Part shown: one piece after another, positions 6,616 through 14,728 of the stretch
How the letters are laid out: the number at the start of each line of letters is the position of its first letter
Position numbering within the stretch: position 1 is the first letter of the stretch
NCBI RefSeq assembly: GCF_023656515.1
Contig: NZ_JAMOFV010000006.1
Location: 3,456,036-3,520,035 of the forward strand
Direction: 5' to 3'
Length of the DNA: 64,000 nt
Source: Clostridium swellfunianum
Lineage (GTDB): Bacteria; Bacillota; Clostridia; Clostridiales; Clostridiaceae
Position numbers and translations under genes: made by a program
Notes under the pieces: model-generated
Databases searched by the model: none
What the model saw: only the letters and a program-made list of their open reading frames with translations
Told to the model about the DNA's origin: nothing

Positions 6616-8553
6616 ATGGTATTCAATAAATTGTTCAGTCCAATAAAAATTAGAGGTTTAGAGTTAAAAAACAGAGTAGTGTTTCCAGCTATGGGCACAA
6701 AGATGCCAACAGAAGATAAATTTGTAACGCAGCAGATTATAGATTACCATGCAGCAAGAGTTATAGGTGGCTGTGGGTTAAACTTTACAGAGGTATGTTC
6801 AGTGTATGCTCCAGCGTCCCCTAAAAAGTTTCTTTCAATTGCTGAAGATAGGTTTATTCCAGGGCTAAAAAAACTGACAGCTGCTATACACGAAGCAGGT
6901 GGAAAGGCCGGAGTTCAGCTATGGCTTGGTGGGCTTGCAGTTGGAAGCGATCCAGAAGCAATGATAATTGTTCCTAGTGATATGCCAGTGAAAGGCACAG
7001 AATATACAATACCGGGTGCAAGCCTTGAAACAATTAATGCTTCAATTAAAGCCTTTGGTGAGGCAGCCAGAAGAGCAGTTGAAGCTGGTTTTGACACTGT
7101 AGAATTTCATGCAGCTCATAATTATGTACCGCACTCATTTTTAAGTCCATTCTTTAACAAAAGAAATGACGAATATGGTGGAACTTTAGAAAACAGAGCA
7201 AGATTTTCAATAGAGTGCATAAAAGCTATTCGTGAAAATATACCTGAGGATATGCCTTTATTTATGCGTGTCGATGCTCAAGACGATTATTTAGAAGGCG
7301 GGCTTACCATAGAAGATATTATTGAATTTTGTAAATTGGCAAAAGCTGCAGGTGTTGACATCCTTGATGTATCTAGAGGAAACTTCTCAAGTGCGGCTAT
7401 AAAATACGAGGTTCCACCAATCGATCTTCCAAGAGGTTTTAATGTGGATAATGCTGCAAGAATAAGAAAAGAAACAGGAATGGTTACTGTAGCTGTTGGA
7501 AGAATAAATGATCCTGCTCAAGCAGAAGAAATACTTGAAAGCGATAAGGCAGACATGGTAGTTATGGGACGTGCACAGCTTGCTGATGCAGAGTTTTGCA
7601 ACAAGGCTAAGGCTGGAGCCGTAGAAAGCATAGTTAAATGTGTTGGCTGCAACCAAGGCTGCTATGATGGTTTCGTATCTCCAGAGATGCCGTTTATAAC
7701 TTGCATGAGAAACCCAGCCCTAGGAAGAGAATCAGAATTTGCTATAGTTAAAACTGATACCCCTAAAAAGATATTGATAGCTGGAGGGGGATTGGCAGGA
7801 CTTGAAGCAGCGATAGTTTTAAAAGAAAGAGGACATAACCCAATAGTTTGCGAGGCGTCAGCTTTCCTTGGTGGGCAGTTTATACTTGCTGGGGCTGCTC
7901 CTAGAAAAGAGGAAATGAAGGAAGCAGCAATAGCAATGGGAAAACAGGCAATAGAAAAAGGTGTTGAGGTTAGATTAAACACACTTGTAACTATAGAACT
8001 TATAGATGAAATTAAACCTGATGAGGTTGTTATAGCCATAGGTGCAGCCCCGATGAATTTGAACATTCCAGGAGGAAATCTGCCAAAGGTAACAAACTCC
8101 CATGACGTATTGTCTGGCAAGGCAGAAGTTCACGGAAAGGTAGTGGTTATAGGAGGCGGTCTTGTAGGTCTTGAGGTAGCTGAATATCTTCATGGAAAAG
8201 CCGATGAAATAACAGTAGTAGAAATGCTTGATGCTGTTGCTAAAGATTTAGGTCAGCTCAGAAGTATATGTGTTATGGAAAGCTTGTACTTCTCAGGAGT
8301 AAAGACACTTACAAAGGCAAAGTGCATAGAAATAAAAGAAGATACTGTTGTTATAGAAAGAGAAGGCAATAGAGAAGAACTTCCATGTGATTCAGTTGTT
8401 GTAGCCATCGGAGCAAGATCACGAAGCTTTGAAAAAATAGGCAAATATTGTGAAGATAAAGGAATTCCATATTATGCTGCAGGTGATGCAGTACGAGCAA
8501 GAAGAGCTTTAAATGCAGTTGCTGAAGCAAATGCTATAGCTAGAAGTATATAA
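6616..8553 (+). CDS. NADH:flavin oxidoreductase with Fe-S cluster and FAD/NAD domain (BaiH/FadH type), second of two
   Basis: A 645-residue paralogue of the preceding gene with the same three-part layout: FMN TIM barrel opening KLFSPIKIRGLELKNRVV, Fe-S motif CVGCNQGCYD with a fourth Cys in FITCMRNP, then FAD/NAD motifs AGGGLAGLEAA and IGGGLVGLEVAE. The barrel motif is HAAHNYVPHSFLSP, closer to typical family members than in the first copy. The two proteins differ enough to suggest different substrates or opposite steps, as with BaiCD and BaiH, which act on stereochemically different enones. RBS AAGGAGTGG. A hairpin at 8563-8624 follows. The electron donor is presumably NADH; the substrate cannot be read. 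Confidence 0.87.
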   Translation: MVFNKLFSPIKIRGLELKNRVVFPAMGTKMPTEDKFVTQQIIDYHAARVIGGCGLNFTEVCSVYAPASPKKFLSIAEDRFIPGLKKLTAAIHEAGGKAGVQLWLGGLAVGSDPEAMIIVPSDMPVKGTEYTIPGASLETINASIKAFGEAARRAVEAGFDTVEFHAAHNYVPHSFLSPFFNKRNDEYGGTLENRARFSIECIKAIRENIPEDMPLFMRVDAQDDYLEGGLTIEDIIEFCKLAKAAGVDILDVSRGNFSSAAIKYEVPPIDLPRGFNVDNAARIRKETGMVTVAVGRINDPAQAEEILESDKADMVVMGRAQLADAEFCNKAKAGAVESIVKCVGCNQGCYDGFVSPEMPFITCMRNPALGRESEFAIVKTDTPKKILIAGGGLAGLEAAIVLKERGHNPIVCEASAFLGGQFILAGAAPRKEEMKEAAIAMGKQAIEKGVEVRLNTLVTIELIDEIKPDEVVIAIGAAPMNLNIPGGNLPKVTNSHDVLSGKAEVHGKVVVIGGGLVGLEVAEYLHGKADEITVVEMLDAVAKDLGQLRSICVMESLYFSGVKTLTKAKCIEIKEDTVVIEREGNREELPCDSVVVAIGARSRSFEKIGKYCEDKGIPYYAAGDAVRARRALNAVAEANAIARSI

Positions 8554-8562
8554 TAAACAAAC

Positions 8563-8624
8563 AGGGACGGTTATCATTTTATTGTTCTTTTTATCTGAAA
8601 AGCAACTAAATGATAACCGTCCCT
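8563..8624. repeat. GGGACGG-type inverted repeat
   Basis: A perfect 17-bp inverted repeat pairs 8563-8579 (AGGGACGGTTATCATTT) with 8608-8624. Hairpins beginning AGGGACGGTT are scattered in many clostridial genomes and in some resemble REP elements moved by Y1-type transposases; that link is recalled, not shown here. It lies between convergent genes and could terminate both transcripts. Confidence 0.7.
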
Positions 8625-8652
8625 ATTTTCCTACTTTCTATCTTTTTATTTT

Positions 8653-10089
8653 TTATAGAAAAGGTGATAAAAGTCTACATAAGCCTTCTTGTAATTTGAT
8701 TCTTAATCCTCTTTTATGGTATGACTCCTTTGTTAGTAGCTTACTATGACCAAGGTCTTCTTCAAATATTTTACTGCATTCAGAGGAAAGTTGCTTATCG
8801 TAAATAAAGGTATTAATTTCAAAGTTTGAGGAAAAACTTCTCACGTCCATGTTGGCTGTACCTATTGAAGCTACCTTGCCATCAACTAATAGCATCTTGG
8901 AGTGCAGAAAACCTGCATAAAGGGATACTTTTGCACCGCACTCTAAAAGGTCTTTAATATAGGAGGTTGTAGCCCTATATACAAGAGTTCTATCAGGTAT
9001 ACCAGGGAGCATCACTTTTATATCCACTCCTGACAAAGCTGCTATTTTAAGAGCTTCTAGAAAAGAATCGTCAGGTATAAAATATGGAGTTTGAATAAAT
9101 ATACTTTCTTTGGCTGAGTTAATCATCTTAATGTAGGCTCTTTTAATCTGCTCTCCGTTTATGTCAGGACCGCTTGAAAGCACTTGCATTCCAACGCTGC
9201 CCTTTGATTGAATTACAGGGAAGAACCTGCATAGTTCATCACTATCCTGCTCATTAACATTTTTTGAGGCATAGGACCAATCCATTAAAAATCTCTCCTG
9301 AAGAGCATAAACTGCAGAGCCTGTAATCCTTAAATGAGTATCTCTCCAAGGAGTTATGCGCTTATGCATGCCTAAATATTCATCACCAATATTCATACCG
9401 CCTGTATATCCTATTTTACCATCTATAACAACAATTTTTCGGTGATTTCTATAATTGATACGGGTATAAGTTCCGAGTCCAACAGGTGAAAATCGATATA
9501 CATTTCCGCCAGCATTTATTAAAGCAGTAAACATCTTATGAGGGGTGGAAATACTGCCTATATGGTCATAAAGAATTCGGACTTCTACACCTTCTCTGGC
9601 TTTTCTTGTGAGCAGCTTAACTATTTCTCTCCCAAGCTTGTCGTTGTTTATGATATAGTAAAGCATATTAATAGAGTCTTTTGCTTCCTCAATATCTTTA
9701 AAAAGAGAAGTGAATTTATCCCTTCCTCTAGTGAAGACTGCAACCTCATTATCTTGTGAATAAATGCTGTTGCCTGCATTAGCATTCATTTTTATAAGAT
9801 CTTCATACTCAAAATTATACTTATGAATAGTATTTTTTGAGCTTAGGTGTTCCTTGTGGAGCCTCTTGTTATAAAGCTTATCAAACTCCATTTTTAGTCT
9901 GAAGGATTTCTTTTCATTAGGCCTTAGATTTCTTCCCAGTATAGGATAAAATATGAATCCAACTACAGGAAGGAAGGTAAGAAGGAGAATCCAGGAAAAA
10001 GCCGTAACAGGCTTTTTTCTTTCGATAAACAAAATAGCTATGATAGTTAAAAAATTTAAAATGTATATAGTTAATAGAATCCACGACAT
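8653..10089 (-). CDS. cls: Cardiolipin synthase (phospholipase D superfamily)
   Basis: Membrane enzyme that joins two phosphatidylglycerol molecules to cardiolipin, 478 residues, the usual bacterial Cls length. Two N-terminal hydrophobic segments (about 1-20 and 28-50) anchor it. Two HKD active sites are present: HRKIVVIDG with YTGGMNIGDEY, and HSKMLLVDG with SIGTANMD. Between them lies the FIQTPYFIPDD segment typical of Cls. It starts 29 bases after the YidC stop on the same strand, so it is the last gene of a TetR-yidC-cls unit, suggesting control with membrane biogenesis. RBS GAAGGATAA. Confidence 0.92.
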   Translation of the reverse strand: MSWILLTIYILNFLTIIAILFIERKKPVTAFSWILLLTFLPVVGFIFYPILGRNLRPNEKKSFRLKMEFDKLYNKRLHKEHLSSKNTIHKYNFEYEDLIKMNANAGNSIYSQDNEVAVFTRGRDKFTSLFKDIEEAKDSINMLYYIINNDKLGREIVKLLTRKAREGVEVRILYDHIGSISTPHKMFTALINAGGNVYRFSPVGLGTYTRINYRNHRKIVVIDGKIGYTGGMNIGDEYLGMHKRITPWRDTHLRITGSAVYALQERFLMDWSYASKNVNEQDSDELCRFFPVIQSKGSVGMQVLSSGPDINGEQIKRAYIKMINSAKESIFIQTPYFIPDDSFLEALKIAALSGVDIKVMLPGIPDRTLVYRATTSYIKDLLECGAKVSLYAGFLHSKMLLVDGKVASIGTANMDVRSFSSNFEINTFIYDKQLSSECSKIFEEDLGHSKLLTKESYHKRGLRIKLQEGLCRLLSPFL

Positions 10090-10118
10090 TTATCCTTCAT
10101 ACCTCCATTTAGCTTATT

Positions 10119-11021
10119 TTAGGATGATGGCTCACTAAGAGGTTTATTTTTTGAGCTGCTAGCTTTATTAATTATATATTTATTCATAAAAAGCTGCTGA
10201 CCTAATTGAAAAACGTTTGAAATAATCCAATAAATTCCTAGCCCAGCTGGAACAGTAAATGAGATAAAACCAGTCATAATAGGTGAAATTAAAGTCATGC
10301 TATTCATCATAGAATTTTGACTTGGGTTAGTATTTTGCTGTGGAGTCTGATTCATTGAATATTTGGTTGAAATAAAAGTAGTAACTATAGCCAGTACCGG
10401 AATTATAAGTAGATACCAGGCCTGCATATCTGGAGAACTGCCAAAGAGCCTGCTAGGATCTAGTGAAGGTATTGCACCTAAGTTAATTCCAAAGAATTTC
10501 ATGTTTAATAAGTTGTCCTGTGTAATCAGACCATTGGCGCTTGATAGCTTGTCTAGATTATGTGAAAAATAGTCGATTATGCTTAAGTCATGTAAATTTG
10601 ATGACTTTACAGCTTCAGCAGGAATCATGCTAAAAATTTGACTGATAACATCCTTAGGGATTTTGAACATGTACTTCAGGGGCTGCGAAATTACATAATA
10701 CAACGAAAAAAGTACTGGCATCTGTATTAAAAGAGGTAAACAGCCGCTTGCAGGATTTATTTTGTATTCCTGATATAGCTTCACAGTTTCTGCATTAAGC
10801 TTTTGAGGATCATTTTTATACTTCTTTTGAATCTCCTGTATCTGGGGTTGTATTTCACTTATCTTTGCAGTTGAACGATATTGCTTGATAGTTAAAGGGA
10901 GGACTAAGGTTTTAATAATGACAGTAAGCAAAATTATGGACAATCCATAATTCTTAAATGCCAAGGTATTATAAATTATTCTCAAAAAGGCACCAATAGG
11001 ATAGGAAATAAAGTCAAGCAC
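10119..11021 (-). CDS. yidC: YidC/Oxa1-family membrane protein insertase
   Basis: 300 residues, Gram-positive YidC size, inserts proteins into the cytoplasmic membrane. The first hydrophobic segment is followed by KNYGLSIILLTVIIKTLVLPLTIKQ, the conserved TM2 region with the positively charged groove residue, then a cytoplasmic helical hairpin (STAKISEIQPQIQEIQ), and three further TM segments including GCLPLLIQMPVLFSLYYVI. No lipobox Cys is evident, unlike SpoIIIJ/YqjG. The start is GTG behind AAGGAGTG, one base after the TetR stop. The housekeeping yidC of Firmicutes usually sits with rnpA/rpmH near oriC, so this one is probably an accessory, regulated paralogue. Confidence 0.9.
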   Translation of the reverse strand: MLDFISYPIGAFLRIIYNTLAFKNYGLSIILLTVIIKTLVLPLTIKQYRSTAKISEIQPQIQEIQKKYKNDPQKLNAETVKLYQEYKINPASGCLPLLIQMPVLFSLYYVISQPLKYMFKIPKDVISQIFSMIPAEAVKSSNLHDLSIIDYFSHNLDKLSSANGLITQDNLLNMKFFGINLGAIPSLDPSRLFGSSPDMQAWYLLIIPVLAIVTTFISTKYSMNQTPQQNTNPSQNSMMNSMTLISPIMTGFISFTVPAGLGIYWIISNVFQLGQQLFMNKYIINKASSSKNKPLSEPSS

Positions 11022-11022
11022 T

Positions 11023-11562
11023 TTAATAACACTCCTTTGTTAAGTGGATTAGTCTTTCCATAAGTTCTGCTTTTGTCTTCTCAGGGTATACATCAATTCC
11101 AAGTAGATTTGAGAAGGCTATGCCGTCGCAGGCAAGGCTTATTATAATACCTAAGATAGGGTCTTTTGATTTACTGATTTTTTCAAGCCACTCTTTACGG
11201 TTTTCAAGCACAGGCTCTAGCAGCTCTTGATTTAGTGCAAAGGCAGCTATAATTCCTGCCATAGTATTAGTATCAATTTTGGCTGTGCTAAATTGTTCTT
11301 CTATATAGGATACAAACCAATTGTTAGGTTCATTAGAAGATAAAGACTTTTCCCTTTCTGAAACTTTTGTTTCAAATAAGGCTATTCCGCTTTCTATAAG
11401 TCCTTTCATCAAGGCATCCTTGCTGCTAAAATGATATAGAAGTCCCCCTTTGCTTATGCCAGCCTCCTTTGCTACCTCCTCTAAGGTAAAGGAGCTTAAG
11501 CCTTTCTCAGTAATTAACTTGTTAGCTGCATCAAGAATCTTTTCTTTAACAGGATTGTTCAT
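11023..11562 (-). CDS. TetR/AcrR-family transcriptional regulator, first gene of the yidC-cls unit
   Basis: 179 residues with a textbook TetR HTH: KILDAANKLITEKGLSSFTLEEVAKEAGISKGGLLYHFSSKDALMKGL in pieces over residues 8-55. The KGGLLYHF helix resembles YcdC/BetI-like or LmrA-like members. The ligand domain is unremarkable. Its stop is one base before the yidC start, so the regulator and the insertase are translated from one message. A 12-bp perfect inverted repeat lies 23 bases upstream of its start and is the likely operator. RBS AAAGGTTGAT. Confidence 0.88.
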   Translation of the reverse strand: MNNPVKEKILDAANKLITEKGLSSFTLEEVAKEAGISKGGLLYHFSSKDALMKGLIESGIALFETKVSEREKSLSSNEPNNWFVSYIEEQFSTAKIDTNTMAGIIAAFALNQELLEPVLENRKEWLEKISKSKDPILGIIISLACDGIAFSNLLGIDVYPEKTKAELMERLIHLTKECY

Positions 11563-11584
11563 AATATCAACCTTTCTTATGGAT

Positions 11585-11626
11585 AAATAAGTTCAACAAT
11601 AAACTTAGCTTATTTTGAACTTATTT
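11585..11626. promoter_or_regulatory. Candidate operator upstream of the TetR-yidC-cls unit
   Basis: A perfect 12-bp inverted repeat AAATAAGTTCAA (11585-11596) / TTGAACTTATTT (11615-11626) lies just upstream of the TetR start. Such spacing would allow autorepression. Confidence 0.5.
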
Positions 11627-11672
11627 GTTCTTATTAAAATAATAGCTATATTATATAAATTACAACATAGCT

Positions 11673-11690
11673 ATACCGGTTGGACGGTAT
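11673..11690. promoter_or_regulatory. Second palindrome in the TetR/metallo-hydrolase intergenic region
   Basis: ATACCG-GTTGGA-CGGTAT is a perfect 6-bp inverted repeat. The GC-rich sequence stands out in AT-rich DNA. It could be an operator for either divergent transcript. Confidence 0.35.
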
Positions 11691-11775
11691 ATTAATATTA
11701 TCAGACTATAAAGCGAATGTCAATTATAACCGTTCCACATTCCAGAATTATAGAGATATCGTTCTTGAAACCTTA

Positions 11776-11804
11776 TTTACAGTTATATACAGTTTTCGTA
11801 TAAT
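11776..11804 (+). promoter_or_regulatory. Sigma-A promoter of the metallo-hydrolase gene
   Basis: -35 TTTACA (11776-11781), 17-base spacer, -10 TATAAT (11799-11804), 48 bases before the start codon. Confidence 0.65.
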
Positions 11805-11852
11805 GAAAATAGGTATAACTTTTGATATATACTTATATTTGGGGGAGAAATT

Positions 11853-12575
11853 ATGGAACTTAAAAAGCTATCGAATAGAGTTTATTATTTACCTAGTGAA
11901 GAAGAAACTGATAGACCTGTGCTTGGATATATAAATGGGGATAAGTATTCATTAGCAGTAGATGCAGGAAATTCATGTAAGCACGTTGAAAAATTTTACG
12001 AAGAATTAAGGAATGCAAATTTAAGATTACCGGATTACACTGTTATTACTCATTGGCACTGGGATCATACTTTTGGAATGCATGCTGTGTCAGGAAAAAC
12101 AGTTTCAGGAAAGCTTACAAATGAAAAATTAAAAGAGGTTGCTGAATGGAAGTGGTCTGATGAGGATATGAAAGATAGACTTAAAGCGGGTAAGGATATA
12201 GAGTTTTGTGACAAATGCATTAAGCTTGAATATCCAGATAGACAAAATGTAAAAGTTGTGACTTCAGATATAGAATTTAATGGAAAGTTAAAGTTTGACC
12301 TAGGGGGCATTCATTGCGAGGTAATGGAAGTAAATGCACCTCATTCAGAAGATTCGGTGATAATTTATGTGCCTGAAGAGAGAGCTGTTTTTGTTGGTGA
12401 TGCAGATTGCGGAGATTACTATAATTATGGTGGTAAGTATGACAAGAATAAATTGCAAAGCTATATAGAGTTCATTAGAGAAATTGATTTTAATACTTGT
12501 TTATTGGGGCATGATAAGCCGGAAAGTAAAGAAGAAGTATTGAAGTATTTAGATGAACAATTGAATATCTTATAG
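11853..12575 (+). CDS. Metallo-beta-lactamase-fold hydrolase
   Basis: 240 residues with the zinc motif THWHWDHTFG (H-x-H-x-D-H), a later metal-ligand His in NAPHSEDS, an Asp in VFVGDADCGDYY and a final His in LLGHDKPES, all in canonical order. No signal peptide, so cytoplasmic; not an antibiotic beta-lactamase by context. The MBL fold serves thioesterases, lactonases, glyoxalases and others, and nothing here fixes the substrate. Start ATG behind GGGGGAGA. Divergent from the TetR-yidC-cls unit with possible shared operators. Confidence 0.85.
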   Translation: MELKKLSNRVYYLPSEEETDRPVLGYINGDKYSLAVDAGNSCKHVEKFYEELRNANLRLPDYTVITHWHWDHTFGMHAVSGKTVSGKLTNEKLKEVAEWKWSDEDMKDRLKAGKDIEFCDKCIKLEYPDRQNVKVVTSDIEFNGKLKFDLGGIHCEVMEVNAPHSEDSVIIYVPEERAVFVGDADCGDYYNYGGKYDKNKLQSYIEFIREIDFNTCLLGHDKPESKEEVLKYLDEQLNIL

Positions 12576-12614
12576 GTTGAAACGAGGATTGAGCCTTAAG
12601 ACCAATAAATTATA

Positions 12615-12726
12615 AATATAGGTGCCGTTTCTCTTGCAGCATAAAAAGTTAACTTTTTAAAAATATAACAATTTAACTTTTTAACATTTCACCTTTTCGT
12701 TCTGCAAGAGAAACGGCACCTATATT
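12615..12726. repeat. Long inverted repeat, copy 2 of the dispersed stem-loop family
   Basis: A perfect 25-bp inverted repeat pairs 12615-12639 with 12702-12726. The interior carries AAAAAGTTAACTTTTTAAAAA and CTTTTCGTTCTGC, both also in the hairpin at 736-803. The outer arms differ between the copies. It fills the gap between convergent genes and may also terminate them. Confidence 0.7.
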
Positions 12727-12743
12727 ATTTTATATACAATTTA

Positions 12744-13601
12744 TTAAACTCCTGAGTAAGCTGAGAATCCACCGTCAATTGGAAGGACCACACCATTTAT
12801 AAAGCTTGAAGCCTCTTCGCAAGCTAGGAATAATAGTGCCCCTATAAGCTCTTCTGGCTCTCCGAATCTGCCCATTGGAGTGCTGTTTAAAATTTTGTTT
12901 GAGCGTGCTGTTAAACTTCCATCTGGATTCTTTAACAGCGCTTCATTTTGAGCTGTAACTAGGAAACCTGGAGCTATAGCATTTACTCTTATACCTACCT
13001 TTGAGAAGTGAACAGCAAGCCATTGAGTAAAGTTTGAAATAGCAGCCTTTGCTCCTGAATAAGCAGGTATCTTTGTAAGAGGAGTAAAGGCATTCATTGA
13101 AGAAACATTCAATATGCTGCAGCCTTTTCTTCCTATCATATCCTTTGAAAATTCCTGAGTTGGAAGCAGTGTTCCAAGGAAATTAAGATCAAATACAAAT
13201 CTTATTCCTTGCTCGTCAAGGTCAAAGAAGGTAACAAGGTCTTTGTTTTCTTCAGCCAAATCCTCTGCATACAAATATTCTTTAGTTGTTGTTCCTTTAG
13301 GATTGTTTCCACCAGCACCGTTTATAAGTATATCGCATGGTCCAAGCTTTTCTAATACTATTTCATGAGCCTTCTTTAGACTTTCCTTATTAAGAACATT
13401 TGCCTCAACGCCTAAAGCAATTTTTCCTTTAGCTGTAACTTCAGAGGCTTTTCTTTCAGCGTTTTCTAATTTTAAATCAAGTATAGCTACCTTTGCGCCG
13501 CATTCTGCAAGGGCATCAACCCAGGAACCGCCTAATACTCCAGCTCCACCAGTAACTACAACAACCTTGTTAGTTAAGTCTATATTAAAGGGGATTTTCA
13601 T
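12744..13601 (-). CDS. uxuB: D-mannonate oxidoreductase (fructuronate reductase), SDR type
   Basis: 285 residues, SDR superfamily, NADH-dependent reduction of D-fructuronate to D-mannonate. Motifs: Rossmann VVTGGAGVLGGSW at about 15-27, INGAGGNNPKG, catalytic Ser in LNVSSMNAF, YSGAKAA with Tyr/Lys, and VLPIDGGFSAYSGV at the end. The opening PFNIDLTNKVVVVTGG and the long loop after NGAGGNNPKGTTT are typical of Bacillus YjmF-like mannonate oxidoreductases. It follows uxuA with a single-base gap, RBS AAGGAGAAA. It supplies mannonate for UxuA in glucuronate breakdown. The function rests on motif and operon context. Confidence 0.88.
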   Translation of the reverse strand: MKIPFNIDLTNKVVVVTGGAGVLGGSWVDALAECGAKVAILDLKLENAERKASEVTAKGKIALGVEANVLNKESLKKAHEIVLEKLGPCDILINGAGGNNPKGTTTKEYLYAEDLAEENKDLVTFFDLDEQGIRFVFDLNFLGTLLPTQEFSKDMIGRKGCSILNVSSMNAFTPLTKIPAYSGAKAAISNFTQWLAVHFSKVGIRVNAIAPGFLVTAQNEALLKNPDGSLTARSNKILNSTPMGRFGEPEELIGALLFLACEEASSFINGVVLPIDGGFSAYSGV

Positions 13602-13602
13602 T

Positions 13603-14658
13603 TTATTTTTCTCCTTTGCTTGTTTTTTCTAGTGTTTCCCATATTCCTGTGATGTACATTGCTCCTAGGGCTCTGTCATATAAGCCGTAGCCAGGTCTGC
13701 CAGTTTCGCCCCAAATCATTCTTCCGTGGTCTGGTCTTAAATAACCTTCATAGTTGTTCTTGTGAAGAGCCTTTATTATTTCAACAATGTCTAAGGAACC
13801 GCAAGGTGAATAGTGAGCGCTTTCTTCAAAGCTTCCATCTTCAAGAAGCTTTACGTTTCTAACATGCATAAAGTGTATTCTTCCTTGGCTTGCATATTTA
13901 TCTACCATTCTCACTACATCATTGAAGCTGCCAGAGCCAAGTGAACCAGTACATAGTGTAAGTCCATTGTATTTGCTGTCAACAAGCTTTAAGAATCTAT
14001 CCAAGCTTTCTTCATTAGTAATTATTCTTGGAAGACCAAATATATCGTATGGTGGATCATCTGGGTGAATTGCCATTTTAACATCGCACTCTTCTGCAAC
14101 TGGAATGATTTCCTTAAGGAAGTATTCAAGATTGCTCCATAAAGCTTCTTTATCAACCTTTGCATATTGGTCAAATACCTGCTTAAGAGTTTCCTTAGTG
14201 TAGCTTGAATCCCATCCAGGCAGCGATAATTCTCCGCTTAGAGGATCCATCTTTTTAACTTGGTCCACATAGTAAACAAGAGCAGTTGAACCATCCTCTA
14301 ATTCCTTATCAAGCTGTGTTCTTGTCCAGTCAAACACAGGCATAAAGTTGTAGCAGATTACTTTAACTCCAGCCGTTGAAAGATTTCTAATATTCTGCTT
14401 GTAGTTTTCAATATATTTTTCTCTTGTTGGAAGTCCAAGCTTTATGTCTTCGTGTACAGGAACGCTTTCAATAACGTCAAACTTTAGTCCTGAAGCTTCA
14501 ACTTCAGCCTTAAGCTTAAGTATTCTATCCATGTCCCATACCTCGCCTACAGGTACATCGTAAATAGCGGTTACAATGCTGTACATGCTTGGTATTTGTT
14601 TAATGTATTTAAGAGTAACCTTATCGTCTTTTCCGTACCATCTGAATGATAATTTCAT
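13603..14658 (-). CDS. uxuA: Mannonate dehydratase
   Basis: 351 residues, the size of Bacillus UxuA. It converts D-mannonate to 2-keto-3-deoxygluconate in the hexuronate pathway. Xylose-isomerase-like TIM barrel with [19 protein letters not shown] opening, metal-site His in [18 protein letters not shown], Cys in [11 protein letters not shown], His in FMHVRNV and [12 protein letters not shown] near the C-terminus. First intact gene of uxuA-uxuB, RBS GGAGGAATA. The gene directly upstream, uxaC, is decayed, and no kdgK or kdgA is in view, so those steps must be elsewhere. Confidence 0.95.
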   Translation of the reverse strand: MKLSFRWYGKDDKVTLKYIKQIPSMYSIVTAIYDVPVGEVWDMDRILKLKAEVEASGLKFDVIESVPVHEDIKLGLPTREKYIENYKQNIRNLSTAGVKVICYNFMPVFDWTRTQLDKELEDGSTALVYYVDQVKKMDPLSGELSLPGWDSSYTKETLKQVFDQYAKVDKEALWSNLEYFLKEIIPVAEECDVKMAIHPDDPPYDIFGLPRIITNEESLDRFLKLVDSKYNGLTLCTGSLGSGSFNDVVRMVDKYASQGRIHFMHVRNVKLLEDGSFEESAHYSPCGSLDIVEIIKALHKNNYEGYLRPDHGRMIWGETGRPGYGLYDRALGAMYITGIWETLEKTSKGEK

Positions 14659-14728
14659 TTTACTATTCCTCCAAATTTAAATAATTTTTTATATTTGTTT
14701 AAATAATCGATTCTTTACTTTAAAGCGG

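Noticed and set aside
4730-8553. Bile-acid 7-alpha-dehydroxylation (bai) operon
   Set aside because: Only the ene-reductase and SDR types are shared; baiB, baiE, baiF, baiG and baiI are missing.
11680-11934. 84-residue plus-strand open frame before the metallo-hydrolase
   Set aside because: It contains the promoter, overlaps the start of the metallo-hydrolase in another frame, has no RBS and its translation looks like random AT-rich sequence.
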